DNA of 9,862 nucleotides, taken from contig URAQ01000046.1 in assembly GCA_900545875.1 (NCBI GenBank), positions 1-9,862 of the forward strand, written 5' to 3'. Of the stretch, positions 1 to 7,768 are shown in pieces (the stretch's first letter is position 1; each line of letters opens with the position of its first letter). A program made the translations under genes and the position numbers. This DNA is from an uncultured Collinsella sp. (lineage in GTDB: Bacteria; Actinomycetota; Coriobacteriia; Coriobacteriales; Coriobacteriaceae). Below the pieces are notes generated by a model. The model searched no databases. It had not been told where the DNA came from and saw only the letters and a program-made list of their open reading frames with translations.

Positions 1-231
1 GTCCTTTTCCAGGAAGGCCTTGTCGTGGCTCCAGGTTTTGTACTCGGGCGTGTTGTGGTTGACGGCGTCGCAGGCCAGCGCCAGGTCGGGCACGCCATAC
101 ATGTAGCCGTGGTCGGTAATGGCCACGGCGGGCATGCCAAGCTCAACGGCACGGTTGACCATATCCTGGATACGGGTTGCGCCGTCGAGCATGGAAAAAA
201 CAGTGTGATTGTGCAGATGGACGAATGCCAT
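1..231 (-). CDS. dnaE: DNA polymerase III subunit alpha, N-terminal fragment (PHP domain)
   Basis: This is the first 77 codons of the replicative polymerase alpha subunit, which synthesises DNA at the fork; the rest lies beyond the left edge. The protein opens with FVHLHNHTVFSMLDG (residues 3-17), the first motif of the DnaE PHP domain, with metal-ligand candidates H5 and H7. AITDHGYMYG follows at 37-46 with D40 and H41. Keeping these ligands suggests the PHP metal site may be functional, unlike the degenerate site of E. coli DnaE. The ATG at 231-229 is preceded by GGAG eight bases upstream and matches the family N-terminus. After residue 50 the sequence (DAVNHNTPEYKTWSHDKAF) departs from the common DnaE pattern and looks like the start of a lineage insertion. 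It lies downstream of addA on the same strand, with a hairpin between them. The family call is firm; the insertion is an inference from a partial protein. Confidence 0.93.
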   Translation of the reverse strand, partial: MAFVHLHNHTVFSMLDGATRIQDMVNRAVELGMPAVAITDHGYMYGVPDLALACDAVNHNTPEYKTWSHDKAFLEKD

Positions 232-270
232 GTGATGAGCTCCGATGCGGGTTCGTGTTCTGACTGAACG

Positions 271-301
271 ATTTTACCCCACGGCACGGACGGCACCCGA
301 A
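271..301 (-). promoter_or_regulatory. Candidate dnaE promoter
   Basis: Read on the minus strand, TAAAAT (276-271) is a good -10 hexamer. TTCGGG (301-296) is a poor -35, placed 19 bases upstream. Initiation near 264 would leave a leader of about 33 bases before the dnaE ATG. A directly repeated CGATCAG (328-334 and 337-343) lies just upstream. The weak -35 and long spacer keep this tentative. Confidence 0.3.
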
Positions 302-373
302 CCTAGCCAAACCAACACGGGTTTTAGCGATCAGAACGATCAGGCAGCACTACCCACCCCTCCCCTCTCTCAG

Positions 374-436
374 TTGCGGTGAAATACGGACTGATTGGCG
401 GATTTTCTGGCCAAAACAGTCCGTATTCCACCGCAA
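374..436 (-). repeat. Long inverted repeat / hairpin between addA and dnaE
   Basis: Arms 374-393 and 417-436 are reverse complements at 19 of 20 positions. An inner stem follows (395-399 with 410-414) around a 10-base loop (400-409). The single arm mismatch (382 with 428) is A opposite C in plus-strand RNA but a G-U wobble in minus-strand RNA, so all 20 pairs can form in the addA-sense transcript. It starts 11 bases after the addA stop codon. It may end or stabilise the addBA message or be a dispersed palindromic repeat. No U-rich tail follows it in the minus direction, so it is not a standard intrinsic terminator. Confidence 0.8.
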
Positions 437-447
437 GTTATTGAGGG

Positions 448-3400
448 CTAGAGGTTGTAGGTGACTACTTGAGGTTCGGCGAGTTCGACGAAGATGGCTG
501 GATTCGCCTGCTCCACGCGAACGAACTTGACCGTCACCGTCTCAAAGCCCGCCTTGTGCAACACGTCGGCGTAGACGCGCGCCTGCAGGGCATGCTTCTC
601 CTGCAGCTGTTCCGGCGTCTCGTCCGGTGTGCCGCCCGTCTTGTAGTCGATGACCAGTGCGCGTGACGGATCCGCCGGGTTCGTCGCCAAAGCGTCGATG
701 GCGCCTTCGGCATATGCACCGTAGCGGGCGATGTCCTCGTCCTCGCAGCCCAGCGAAAAGAACGGCACCTCGGCGCGAACGCACGGCCACGCGAGCAGGT
801 CGGCACGAACAGCCGACTTGAGCCAGCGGTTCAGGGCAACGTCAAAGCGTTCGCGCTGCTCCGGCGTCAGGCGCCACAGGCGCGCCAGCGCATCGGCACG
901 CTCAGCGGGCAGCGCATCGGAACCCATCTCGATCAGCCACTGGCAGGCGGCATGGAACGCCGAGCCCAGCGCCATGGGGTTGCCGGCGGGCTCGACAGCG
1001 GCCACGTCCGCATCCGTCATCTCGGAACCATCCGACTCCGCATCATCGCCAGCCTCGTCCATGGGCACACGCGCCTCGGCGGCACGGTCTTCCGTCTCGG
1101 CATGGAGCGCCGCGGCGATTGACGAGTAGCTATACGAGTCACGCGTCGGGAACGGACAGGTGCCCATGCGCACGCCCACTGCCTGGGGATACACAAGCTC
1201 AAACGAATCGGGCTTGGGGTCGGCAGGACCGGGGACGATTGCACTGGCCGAATCGTCGGCAGCATCTGTATCGACATCGCCACGAACAAGCCTGCCCTCG
1301 GCATCCAGCGAAGCGTTGGCCTCAAACGCCTGCTCGCCAAAGGTAAAGTCAGAAAGCGAAATGAGCTCGTAGTCGCCCGACTGGGAGTTGTCGAACACCA
1401 GGCGGTCGGCATCGAGCTGCGGCATGTCCAGAGCGTCGGTCGGCAAAATACGGCGCAGCACGTCGTAGGTCAGATCGGTCTCGACATCGAAGGTCGGCGC
1501 CGTCACCTTGCCGCGGCTCACGCCGGCATCCATCGCCAAGATCACCAGCTCGCGCGCACGCGTCATGGCAACATAGAGCAAGCGAGCCCGCTCCTCGAGC
1601 GAAAGCTGCAGGTCGTCGTTACGCAGGCGGACAAATGCCTCGGCGGGAGAGCCCGTCGCACAGACGTCCTCCATGAGCTCCGGCGGCAACCACAGCGACG
1701 TGCCCTTGCCCTTAAACGCATGCTCAAACTGCTTTTTGACGTCATCGCCCTTCACAAAGGTCCCATCGGCGAGCTTAACGCCGTCGAAGCGTGCCGGCAG
1801 TGCCACGACCTGCGCTCCGCCATCGGCGCGACCCATCTGTGCCGCACCCGAGGACTTACGCACGCCAAAGCACTCGGCGACCGCCACGACCGGATATTCC
1901 AGACCCTTGGAGGCGTGAACCGTCATGATGCGCACCGCGCCGTCACCCTCCTCGTTGAGGGCACCCGGGGCTTCCTTGCCCGCCAAGAAGCGGTCGAAGG
2001 CCAGCGCGATGGAACGCGGCGAGTTGCCGAACTCGGCCTCCGCCTCGGCCACGGCATCGAGCGCCTTGAGCACGTTGGCGGCAATGGCCTTGCCCTCGGG
2101 ACCACGCTGTGCCAGACGCACAAACCAGCCGGAGGCGTTGACCACGTTGCGCGCGATGGCGGCGAACGAATCGCGGCCCACGCGACGAAGCGCATACCGC
2201 AGCACCTCGCGGACGCGCGTCACGAGCGGCAAGTCTCGCAAACCCGGCACGTCGAAATCACTCATGATGCCCGCGTCGATATTCCGGCGCGAGGTCTCCC
2301 CCGTCTCGCTATCGAGCTTGGTCGCCAGCGCCAGGAACTCCTGGGCGCCGAGCGCAAACATCGGCGAGGCGAGCAGCGGCATAAGGCCCTGCGCCGTATC
2401 GGCCGGATTGGCGAGCGCACAAACCAGGGCGCGCACCGTCTGCACCTCGGCTGCTTGGGCAAAGACCGAGCCGCCCGCGATGACGCAGTCGAGCCCCTGG
2501 TCACGGAAAGCCTGTGCGTAGACGTCTGCGTTGGTCATGCGGCCCAGCAGCAGCACCATGCCGCCCTGGGGCTGGCCGGCATCGGCAAGCGCGCGGAATC
2601 GCTCGGCGATCGCACGGGCCTTGGCCTGTGTGCGCTCCTGCATACTGCCGCCGGCAACAAAGAGCGCCTGGCGACGCGAGGCGTCTGCCACCAGCGTGTC
2701 CTTGCGGCCGTCGCTCGCCTCAAGATCCAAAAAGCCCTGCATCAGGCCGCCGTCATCGCCGTCGAAGACGCGTGCCACGTAACGCAGCACCTCGTCATGG
2801 CTGCGGAAGTTGCGCACGAGCTTGACGAGTTCGCCGGCAGGGGCGTCGGCCACGGCAGTCGCCTCGGGCGCGGCAGACGAGCCCACCTTGCGCTCCTGAC
2901 GACGGAACACCTCGACCTCGGCGCCACGGAAGCGATAGATGGACTGCTGCGCATCGCCCACGGTGCACAGCGCGCGCTCCCCCGCACCCGTCAGGTAGCG
3001 TATCAGATCGACCTGCATCTGGTCGGTATCCTGAAACTCATCGATCATGACCATCTTAAAGCGGCCCTCGCACGCAGCACGGATGGCCGGGTAATCGCGC
3101 AGGGCCTCGTAGGCCATACGCAGCAGGTCGTTATTATCGAGGGCGGACTGGGCAGCCTTCAGCGCACGGTACTCCGCCTCCACGGAACGGGCCAGGCCCA
3201 CCAGCGCATCGAGCGCTGGGCCACCGCAGGCAAGCACGATATTGATAAACGCATCGGCGGCCTCGGCCTTGAGCAGCTCGGCTTGCTCCTTAGGGAATGC
3301 CTTGCTCGCGCGCGGCATGGTGCACGACATCATGAGTCGCGCCGCATCGGCCATGGTCTTGCCGCTCGCCTCGAACGCGTCGATGGCATCGAGCGCCGCC

Positions 3401-4080
3401 TGCGCCTTCTCGGTCGAGGCCTTGCTCGCACCCAGCGCCGCGCGATAGGCATCGGCGAGTGCCGAGGTATCGGCCTGGCCGCGCGCCACGCGCACGTCGT
3501 CCATACCGCCCGGCAACTGGCTCGACAGCTCCAGCAGGTCGCGCACCAGACCCTTGATGGTCGTACCGCCGCCAAAGGAACCGCCCTCGCCCGCCATGGG
3601 ATACCAGGCATAGAGGGCCTTGAGCGATGCCGCGAGCTCGGGGGCGGCATCGGGTGCCGTCGCGCGACCCAGCACATGCTCAACAGCCTGATCCATGAGC
3701 TCGTCGGTATCGGTGAGCACCGTGAACTCGGGGTCGATGCCCAGCTCCAGCGCGTGCGCGCGCAGGATACGCGAGCACATGCCGTGAATGGTCGAAATCC
3801 ACGCGTCGTCGACGGTCAGTGCTTCCTCGTCCATACCCTCGTCGATAAGCGCACGGCGCACGCGGTCGCGGATCTCGGCCGCGGCATCCTTGGTAAAGGT
3901 GATGGCGAGTACCTGGTCCAGATGCTCGACGAACGGACCGGATTCGGGCGAGAGCGCATAGACGATGCGGCGCGTGAGGGTAAAGGTCTTACCCGAACCG
4001 GCGCCCGCCGAGACAAACAGCGGGCGGTCGAGCGTTTTGACAATCTGCAGCTGTTGCGGCATCAAAGTCGAAAGATCCAT
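448..4080 (-). CDS. addA: AddA, ATP-dependent helicase/nuclease subunit A (UvrD-like helicase with RecB-type nuclease)
   Basis: AddA is the motor and one of two nucleases of AddAB, which unwinds and resects double-strand breaks to start RecA-dependent recombination. All superfamily 1A helicase motifs are visible: Q motif near residue 9, Walker A GAGSGKT (26-32), motif Ia ITFTKDAAAEI (60-70), Walker B DEFQDT (347-352), motif III GDAQQSIYRFRGA (375-387), motif IV LVRNFRSHDE (421-430), motif V MTVHASKGLE (719-728) and motif VI LLYVAMTRAR (834-843). The C-terminal nuclease is intact: H1043, E1104, D1129, IDYKTGG with D1145 and K1147 (1144-1150), and the Q1166 to Y1170 helix. Its 1210 residues are normal for AddA. 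An acidic, low-complexity linker lies at about 995-1030 and an Ala-rich loop at 399-417. The start is three bases after the addB stop, so the pair is an operon and probably translationally coupled. Confidence 0.96.
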   Translation of the reverse strand: MDLSTLMPQQLQIVKTLDRPLFVSAGAGSGKTFTLTRRIVYALSPESGPFVEHLDQVLAITFTKDAAAEIRDRVRRALIDEGMDEEALTVDDAWISTIHGMCSRILRAHALELGIDPEFTVLTDTDELMDQAVEHVLGRATAPDAAPELAASLKALYAWYPMAGEGGSFGGGTTIKGLVRDLLELSSQLPGGMDDVRVARGQADTSALADAYRAALGASKASTEKAQAALDAIDAFEASGKTMADAARLMMSCTMPRASKAFPKEQAELLKAEAADAFINIVLACGGPALDALVGLARSVEAEYRALKAAQSALDNNDLLRMAYEALRDYPAIRAACEGRFKMVMIDEFQDTDQMQVDLIRYLTGAGERALCTVGDAQQSIYRFRGAEVEVFRRQERKVGSSAAPEATAVADAPAGELVKLVRNFRSHDEVLRYVARVFDGDDGGLMQGFLDLEASDGRKDTLVADASRRQALFVAGGSMQERTQAKARAIAERFRALADAGQPQGGMVLLLGRMTNADVYAQAFRDQGLDCVIAGGSVFAQAAEVQTVRALVCALANPADTAQGLMPLLASPMFALGAQEFLALATKLDSETGETSRRNIDAGIMSDFDVPGLRDLPLVTRVREVLRYALRRVGRDSFAAIARNVVNASGWFVRLAQRGPEGKAIAANVLKALDAVAEAEAEFGNSPRSIALAFDRFLAGKEAPGALNEEGDGAVRIMTVHASKGLEYPVVAVAECFGVRKSSGAAQMGRADGGAQVVALPARFDGVKLADGTFVKGDDVKKQFEHAFKGKGTSLWLPPELMEDVCATGSPAEAFVRLRNDDLQLSLEERARLLYVAMTRARELVILAMDAGVSRGKVTAPTFDVETDLTYDVLRRILPTDALDMPQLDADRLVFDNSQSGDYELISLSDFTFGEQAFEANASLDAEGRLVRGDVDTDAADDSASAIVPGPADPKPDSFELVYPQAVGVRMGTCPFPTRDSYSYSSIAAALHAETEDRAAEARVPMDEAGDDAESDGSEMTDADVAAVEPAGNPMALGSAFHAACQWLIEMGSDALPAERADALARLWRLTPEQRERFDVALNRWLKSAVRADLLAWPCVRAEVPFFSLGCEDEDIARYGAYAEGAIDALATNPADPSRALVIDYKTGGTPDETPEQLQEKHALQARVYADVLHKAGFETVTVKFVRVEQANPAIFVELAEPQVVTYNL

Positions 4081-4083
4081 GGC

Positions 4084-7000
4084 CTACACGTCCCTCCTTA
4101 CAAACGTTCCTTCGTGGTTATACGAGCAGCGCGCATGCGCGGTCTGCGCCGCCGTCGGATCGACAGCGGCGACGTCGCCCGCCTCGAGCTCGCGCAGGCG
4201 CTCGGCGATGCCGGCCTCAACGCGATCGAGCAGGACGTCGAAGTCCATGCTGCCACCCTCGCCGGGGAAACCTTTCTTAAGGCCCGGGATGCGGCCGTCG
4301 CCGCGCTCTTCCTCGAGCAGCTCGGCGCTCGCGGCACCGCGCAACGCCGGCTTGCCGCCCTTGGTCGAAAAGTAGAGCGCCGCGCGGGTGTCCAAATCCA
4401 GCGCCCGGCGCATGGCCTGGGCGTAGATAAGCGTTTGGGTATGTGGTGGCAACCAGCGCGGATCGTCGATGGGTGCCGTGCCCGATTCCTCGTCGCGCAC
4501 CGTAGGGTCGGCGAGCTTAAACTCCTCAACGCCCGTGCGATGCTTGTAGTCGATCACCACGGCACGATTCTCGGCGTCCACGTCCACGCGGTCGATGCGC
4601 CCGCCAAGCGGCCAACCGGCATACTCGACCTTGAGCTCGTTGAAGGCGAACTCCAGGTAGCGCGGGGCAAAGGGGGCAAGTGCCTCGGACTCGTAGGCAA
4701 GCACACCCTCCAGCTGCGGCAAGATCTCGGCCACCTGGCGCTCCTCCACCGGGGAGAGCGGCACCAGCGGGCCCTCCGTGCCGCGCTTGCCAGCGTGCTC
4801 GGCCAACGTCTCGTCAAAGACCTCGTGCAGCAGCTCCTGTGCACGCGGCAGATTCTCGGGCGTCACGCGCTCCATGCCTTCTTGGGGCAGACGGGCATGC
4901 AGATGCTCCAGCACGTCGTGGACAAAGTTGCCCTTCTCCATGTTGCCAAAGCCCGCGTCGATAGACTGGGGCTTGACGCGATACGACACGAACCAGCACA
5001 GTGGACAGGTAGAATAGGCCTCGATCTGCGAGGCGGACGTCAGACGCGGCACGAGCGGCGCGTTCTCGCCCTCGCCATCGCGACGGCGCAGAACCAGATA
5101 CGGAATGGCTTCATCGCTCAGGTGCTGAGGGGCTTCACAGGTCACGCGCTCGCGCTTGAGGCCTTCACCTGCCGCGGGATCAAAGTCGGCGATGATATCG
5201 CCCTCGCCCACGCACGTGGGCTTGGCAGCGCCAGCGGCCTCGGCATGTGCCCGCAGCTCGGTCCATACGGCTGCCGGGTAGCACTCGCGCGCCTGGCGAT
5301 CGTGTGTCACGCGGGCAAGCGCGACCGGACCGCTCGTCGCCTGCATTGCACGGCCAAAGCGCACGCGCAGCAGGGCGGCGGGCTCCAAAGACACGCCGTC
5401 GCGGCGCAGCTCGGCCGTCAACGTGGCAAGCGGGCCCTCTTCATGCGAAAGCGGATAGCTGTCCAGGTCGACATCGGCAAACAGCACGGCATCGTAGCCG
5501 CCAGGACGCAAAACCGACGCATCGGCAAGCGACACGAAGCGCACTTGCGCCCGTGGCGTGCGATCGACCTCGTAGGTCTCGTAATCGTAAGCGGTGCTGC
5601 GCTTGTCCACCTTAGTTCGAACGCCGTCGAGAACCGGCACGGTCGCGGCCTGCGACACGTCGAGCGCGCGAGCATCGTTCATAAGGATGTCGATGGCATG
5701 GCGCAGCAAAGCCGTCTCTGCCTGACGACGGGCCTGGCCGTCAAGACCGCCTAGAGCGCGATCGGGCAGCGCCTCTGCAACGGCGAGCATGGCCTTGAGT
5801 GCCGTCACGGGTTTGTCGCGCCACAGCGCCTGAAACACGTCCGAGACCACGCACGGCACATTCTTAAACCAGTTATCGTCGCTGGCGGCCTTGCGGGCGC
5901 CCCTCACCTGGCCCTGCACGCTCTGCAGCAGGCTCTTGACGCCCGCAGCGGTCTTGCTGCGCGACAGGCGCATGTTCTTGTCGAAGCCGCGGGCGCTCGC
6001 GGCGTCGGCACCCGAAAGCGGACTGTAGATCCAGTCGGTAAGCTCCGGCGCGGGCCACCACTCGGTCTTTGACGCCATGCCCTCATCGGCGGCCTTCATG
6101 CGCTCGATCAGGCCGGCGAGCGCCGTAAACTGCCTGCCCGCGATGGACTGGGAAAACGCCGTGAACTCAGTTGTCTCGGAAGCGATATGACGAGCCGCCA
6201 GACGAGAGGCGAGCTCAACGAACAGCTGGGGTGCCCGGGCAGAAACAACGAGCACGCGCACAGGGTCGGCAGGCGTCGCGACGCCGTCGACCTCGGAACC
6301 CCGGCACGTTTTTACCAGATCATCAATTGCGTCCGCATAAGCATGAGCACGGGCATGGGGGCCAGCGACCTCAATAAAGGCAGGCTGAGCGGCGGTCCCG
6401 CAAGCGGCATCAGACGCGCCGACACCCTCCCCTAGCGGCGCGATCTCAAACAACACATCGCGGGCATCAAATGCCGCGGCAAGCTCCTCGCGCATCGCCG
6501 CCTGCTCGCGGGCAAGCAGCACGACGACCTCTCCCCCATTGTTCGCCACGGCAGACAGCAGCTCGAGCAGACCGTGCGTAAACGACGTGATACCGCGCAC
6601 GCATACGGCGCGAGTGCACGCCGGCAGGCTATCGGCCAGGACACTGGTCATAATGTCAGCTGCCTCGCAGGGCTCAACCATATCTCGACGGTCCAAACCG
6701 CCCGCGTAGGCGCGCAAAAGCTCGAACACACGAGCCTCGGCATCGCTTTTTGGCTCAGGCCGGCAGTTGTCGCCACGGCATCGTTCGGCACCCGTCCCCG
6801 CAACGCCCGGCAACACGTCGCGGGCCATGCGCGCGAGCATGCGCACTGTGCCCTGGCTGCGCGAAAGCGGCTGCAGAGCGGCGTCGTCGCGGCGGTCGAT
6901 CATGTCCGAGAACAGCATCTGGCGCTGAAGGTTGTCCACAAAGCTGCGGCCATCGCCCATAAGCTCCCACAGCGAGCTGAGCCACGATGTGGGCGTCTTG

Positions 7001-7179
7001 TAGTCGACACCCAGTGAAACCCCAGCTTCTGCCGCATCATGGCGGCACAGGTCGAGCTCGGCAAATGTTGGCGCCAACAGAACAGCGCGCCCGTGGCGGG
7101 CAACCAGGTCGGCCAGTAGCGCCGCCTCGGCATCGCTCAAATCCGTGCCGGCATTGGTGGTATAGATTCGAACAGGCAT
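4084..7179 (-). CDS. addB: AddB-like helicase/nuclease subunit B (PD-(D/E)XK nuclease family)
   Basis: AddB is the partner of AddA; its inactivated helicase-like part contributes to Chi recognition in the family, and its C-terminal nuclease cuts one strand. The C-terminal RecB-type nuclease is clear: IEAYSTCPLCWF (719-730), GNFVHDVLEHL with H754, E843 in YLEFAF, GGRIDRVD with D863 (859-866), VIDYKHRTG with D877 and K879 (875-883), and Q915/Y919. The N-terminal region lacks the Walker A (GxxGxGK) seen in Bacillus AddB; residues 1-20 show none. The usual C-terminal C-x2-C-x5-C of the Fe-S staple is reduced to C1018, with H1015 and G1024 at the other positions. At 1031 residues it is shorter than Bacillus AddB. 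The ATG at 7179 has GGAGG only three bases upstream, a tight spacing, but no better start is seen. I found no convincing promoter in 7180-7310. Its place directly before addA supports the call despite divergence. Confidence 0.9.
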   Translation of the reverse strand: MPVRIYTTNAGTDLSDAEAALLADLVARHGRAVLLAPTFAELDLCRHDAAEAGVSLGVDYKTPTSWLSSLWELMGDGRSFVDNLQRQMLFSDMIDRRDDAALQPLSRSQGTVRMLARMARDVLPGVAGTGAERCRGDNCRPEPKSDAEARVFELLRAYAGGLDRRDMVEPCEAADIMTSVLADSLPACTRAVCVRGITSFTHGLLELLSAVANNGGEVVVLLAREQAAMREELAAAFDARDVLFEIAPLGEGVGASDAACGTAAQPAFIEVAGPHARAHAYADAIDDLVKTCRGSEVDGVATPADPVRVLVVSARAPQLFVELASRLAARHIASETTEFTAFSQSIAGRQFTALAGLIERMKAADEGMASKTEWWPAPELTDWIYSPLSGADAASARGFDKNMRLSRSKTAAGVKSLLQSVQGQVRGARKAASDDNWFKNVPCVVSDVFQALWRDKPVTALKAMLAVAEALPDRALGGLDGQARRQAETALLRHAIDILMNDARALDVSQAATVPVLDGVRTKVDKRSTAYDYETYEVDRTPRAQVRFVSLADASVLRPGGYDAVLFADVDLDSYPLSHEEGPLATLTAELRRDGVSLEPAALLRVRFGRAMQATSGPVALARVTHDRQARECYPAAVWTELRAHAEAAGAAKPTCVGEGDIIADFDPAAGEGLKRERVTCEAPQHLSDEAIPYLVLRRRDGEGENAPLVPRLTSASQIEAYSTCPLCWFVSYRVKPQSIDAGFGNMEKGNFVHDVLEHLHARLPQEGMERVTPENLPRAQELLHEVFDETLAEHAGKRGTEGPLVPLSPVEERQVAEILPQLEGVLAYESEALAPFAPRYLEFAFNELKVEYAGWPLGGRIDRVDVDAENRAVVIDYKHRTGVEEFKLADPTVRDEESGTAPIDDPRWLPPHTQTLIYAQAMRRALDLDTRAALYFSTKGGKPALRGAASAELLEEERGDGRIPGLKKGFPGEGGSMDFDVLLDRVEAGIAERLRELEAGDVAAVDPTAAQTAHARCSYNHEGTFVRRDV
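4093..4099 (-). promoter_or_regulatory. addA ribosome binding site inside the addB 3' end
   Basis: The minus strand reads AAGGAGG at 4099-4093, a near-perfect Shine-Dalgarno, 12 bases before the addA ATG (4080) and within the last codons of addB. Ribosomes finishing addB therefore pass over the addA start signal, which supports coupled translation of the two subunits. Confidence 0.7.
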
Positions 7180-7310
7180 GGTCCTCCGCTCAAACTGTTC
7201 GCAATAATCAATGCATCCATCCTACCCGCCCAAGCGGACACATTGCCACCGCAGCTCCATCTTTTGGTACAAAGCAACCTGACCCCAACGCACCAGCCGA
7301 TTGCGGGCAT

Positions 7311-7339
7311 ATAAAAACCGCCCCCGGGGGAGCGGTTTT
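7311..7339 (-). terminator. Intrinsic terminator after the YerC-type gene
   Basis: An 8-bp stem, AAAACCGC (7314-7321) with GCGGTTTT (7332-7339), encloses C-rich and G-rich runs that can extend the pairing. On the minus strand the stem is followed by a T run (GCGGTTTTTATA). It lies 24 bases past the stop codon at 7364 and separates that gene from addB. The opposite direction lacks an immediate T run. Confidence 0.85.
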
Positions 7340-7363
7340 GTACAATTCGTTTTTTTGCGCGGC

Positions 7364-7663
7364 CTACTCGCCGTCCTCCAGCTTAATGAGGATTTTGCGG
7401 TAGCCACCGTACTCGCCGTTGAGCGCCTTGGACACGCGGCTCACCGTGGTGGACGAAGCGCCAGTACGGGCTTGAACCTCAACATAAGGCTCGCCCTCGT
7501 CCAGGTAACGCGCGACCTGCAGACGCTGCGATAGATCGCAAATCTCGCGCGGCGTGCAGATATCGGTCAAAAACGCTTGGATATCCTTCTCGTCGTCCAA
7601 AAGGCTAAATGCGTGGACCAGCTGCTTGACATCAGGCTTGTCAAACATGTTCTCGATATTCAT
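7364..7663 (-). CDS. YerC/YecD-family TrpR-related DNA-binding protein
   Basis: This 99-residue protein is a probable transcription regulator of the TrpR-like YerC/YecD family. Family signs are the length, the N-terminal helical part (residues 8-33), TPREICDLSQRLQVARYLDEG (about 37-57) and the helix-turn-helix at about 60-82, containing ARTGASSTTVSRVSKAL (65-81). The C-terminal GGYRKIL is also typical. The ligand is not evident; TrpR itself binds tryptophan, and some YerC relatives have been linked to control of amino-acid biosynthesis genes. The protein contains no tryptophan. The ATG at 7663 has only a weak GGTGAT upstream. That weak site overlaps the end of a possible upstream ORF (7667-7717), so start efficiency may depend on it. 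It has its own promoter and terminator and is divergent from the membrane-protein gene. The family call is strong; the regulon is unknown. Confidence 0.92.
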   Translation of the reverse strand: MNIENMFDKPDVKQLVHAFSLLDDEKDIQAFLTDICTPREICDLSQRLQVARYLDEGEPYVEVQARTGASSTTVSRVSKALNGEYGGYRKILIKLEDGE

Positions 7664-7666
7664 CGA

Positions 7667-7717
7667 TCACCGCCAAACCCGCCAAAAGGCATCGAAGTTG
7701 ATACTGACATCGGGCAT
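7667..7717 (-). CDS. Possible leader peptide (16 codons, two Trp) upstream of the YerC-type gene
   Basis: The minus strand reads ATG (7717-7715) through TGA (7669-7667), encoding MPDVSINFDAFWRVWR. The stop is three bases before the ATG of the TrpR-like gene and in the same frame, and the last codons cover that gene's weak Shine-Dalgarno. Two Trp codons near the end before a TrpR-family gene recall a leader-peptide sensor. Against it, there is no clear Shine-Dalgarno, its AUG sits at a small hairpin, and the two Trp codons come from a tandem TTTGGCGG repeat that could have another role. This is a candidate only. Confidence 0.3.
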   Translation of the reverse strand: MPDVSINFDAFWRVWR

Positions 7718-7739
7718 CGTTCGCCCGTTCTATGCAATA

Positions 7740-7763
7740 GGGCAACGCCTGTGGCTTTTGCCC
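7740..7763 (-). promoter_or_regulatory. 5' leader hairpin of the YerC-type transcript
   Basis: GGGCAA (7740-7745) and TTGCCC (7758-7763) are reverse complements, with an inner GCC/GGC pairing. The predicted transcription start (about 7762) falls at the hairpin edge, so it would form the very 5' end of the message or act as an operator at the start site. It may stabilise the RNA or bind a regulator; which one is unknown. Confidence 0.4.
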
Positions 7764-7768
7764 GTAGC

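Noticed and set aside
25..267. An 80-codon plus-strand frame at the left edge
   Set aside because: The opposite strand encodes the unmistakable DnaE PHP start over the same bases.
1720..5754. A 1344-codon open frame on the plus strand opposite addA and addB
   Set aside because: Its product is rich in Arg, His, Gly and Leu with no recognisable domain, it crosses two genes with complete family motifs on the other strand, and such long antisense frames are common in GC-biased coding sequence. It has no plausible start context.
7180..7260. addB promoter with TAGGAT as the -10
   Set aside because: No acceptable -35 lies at 16-19 bases (best is TGGCAA at 18, three of six matches), so it was not called.
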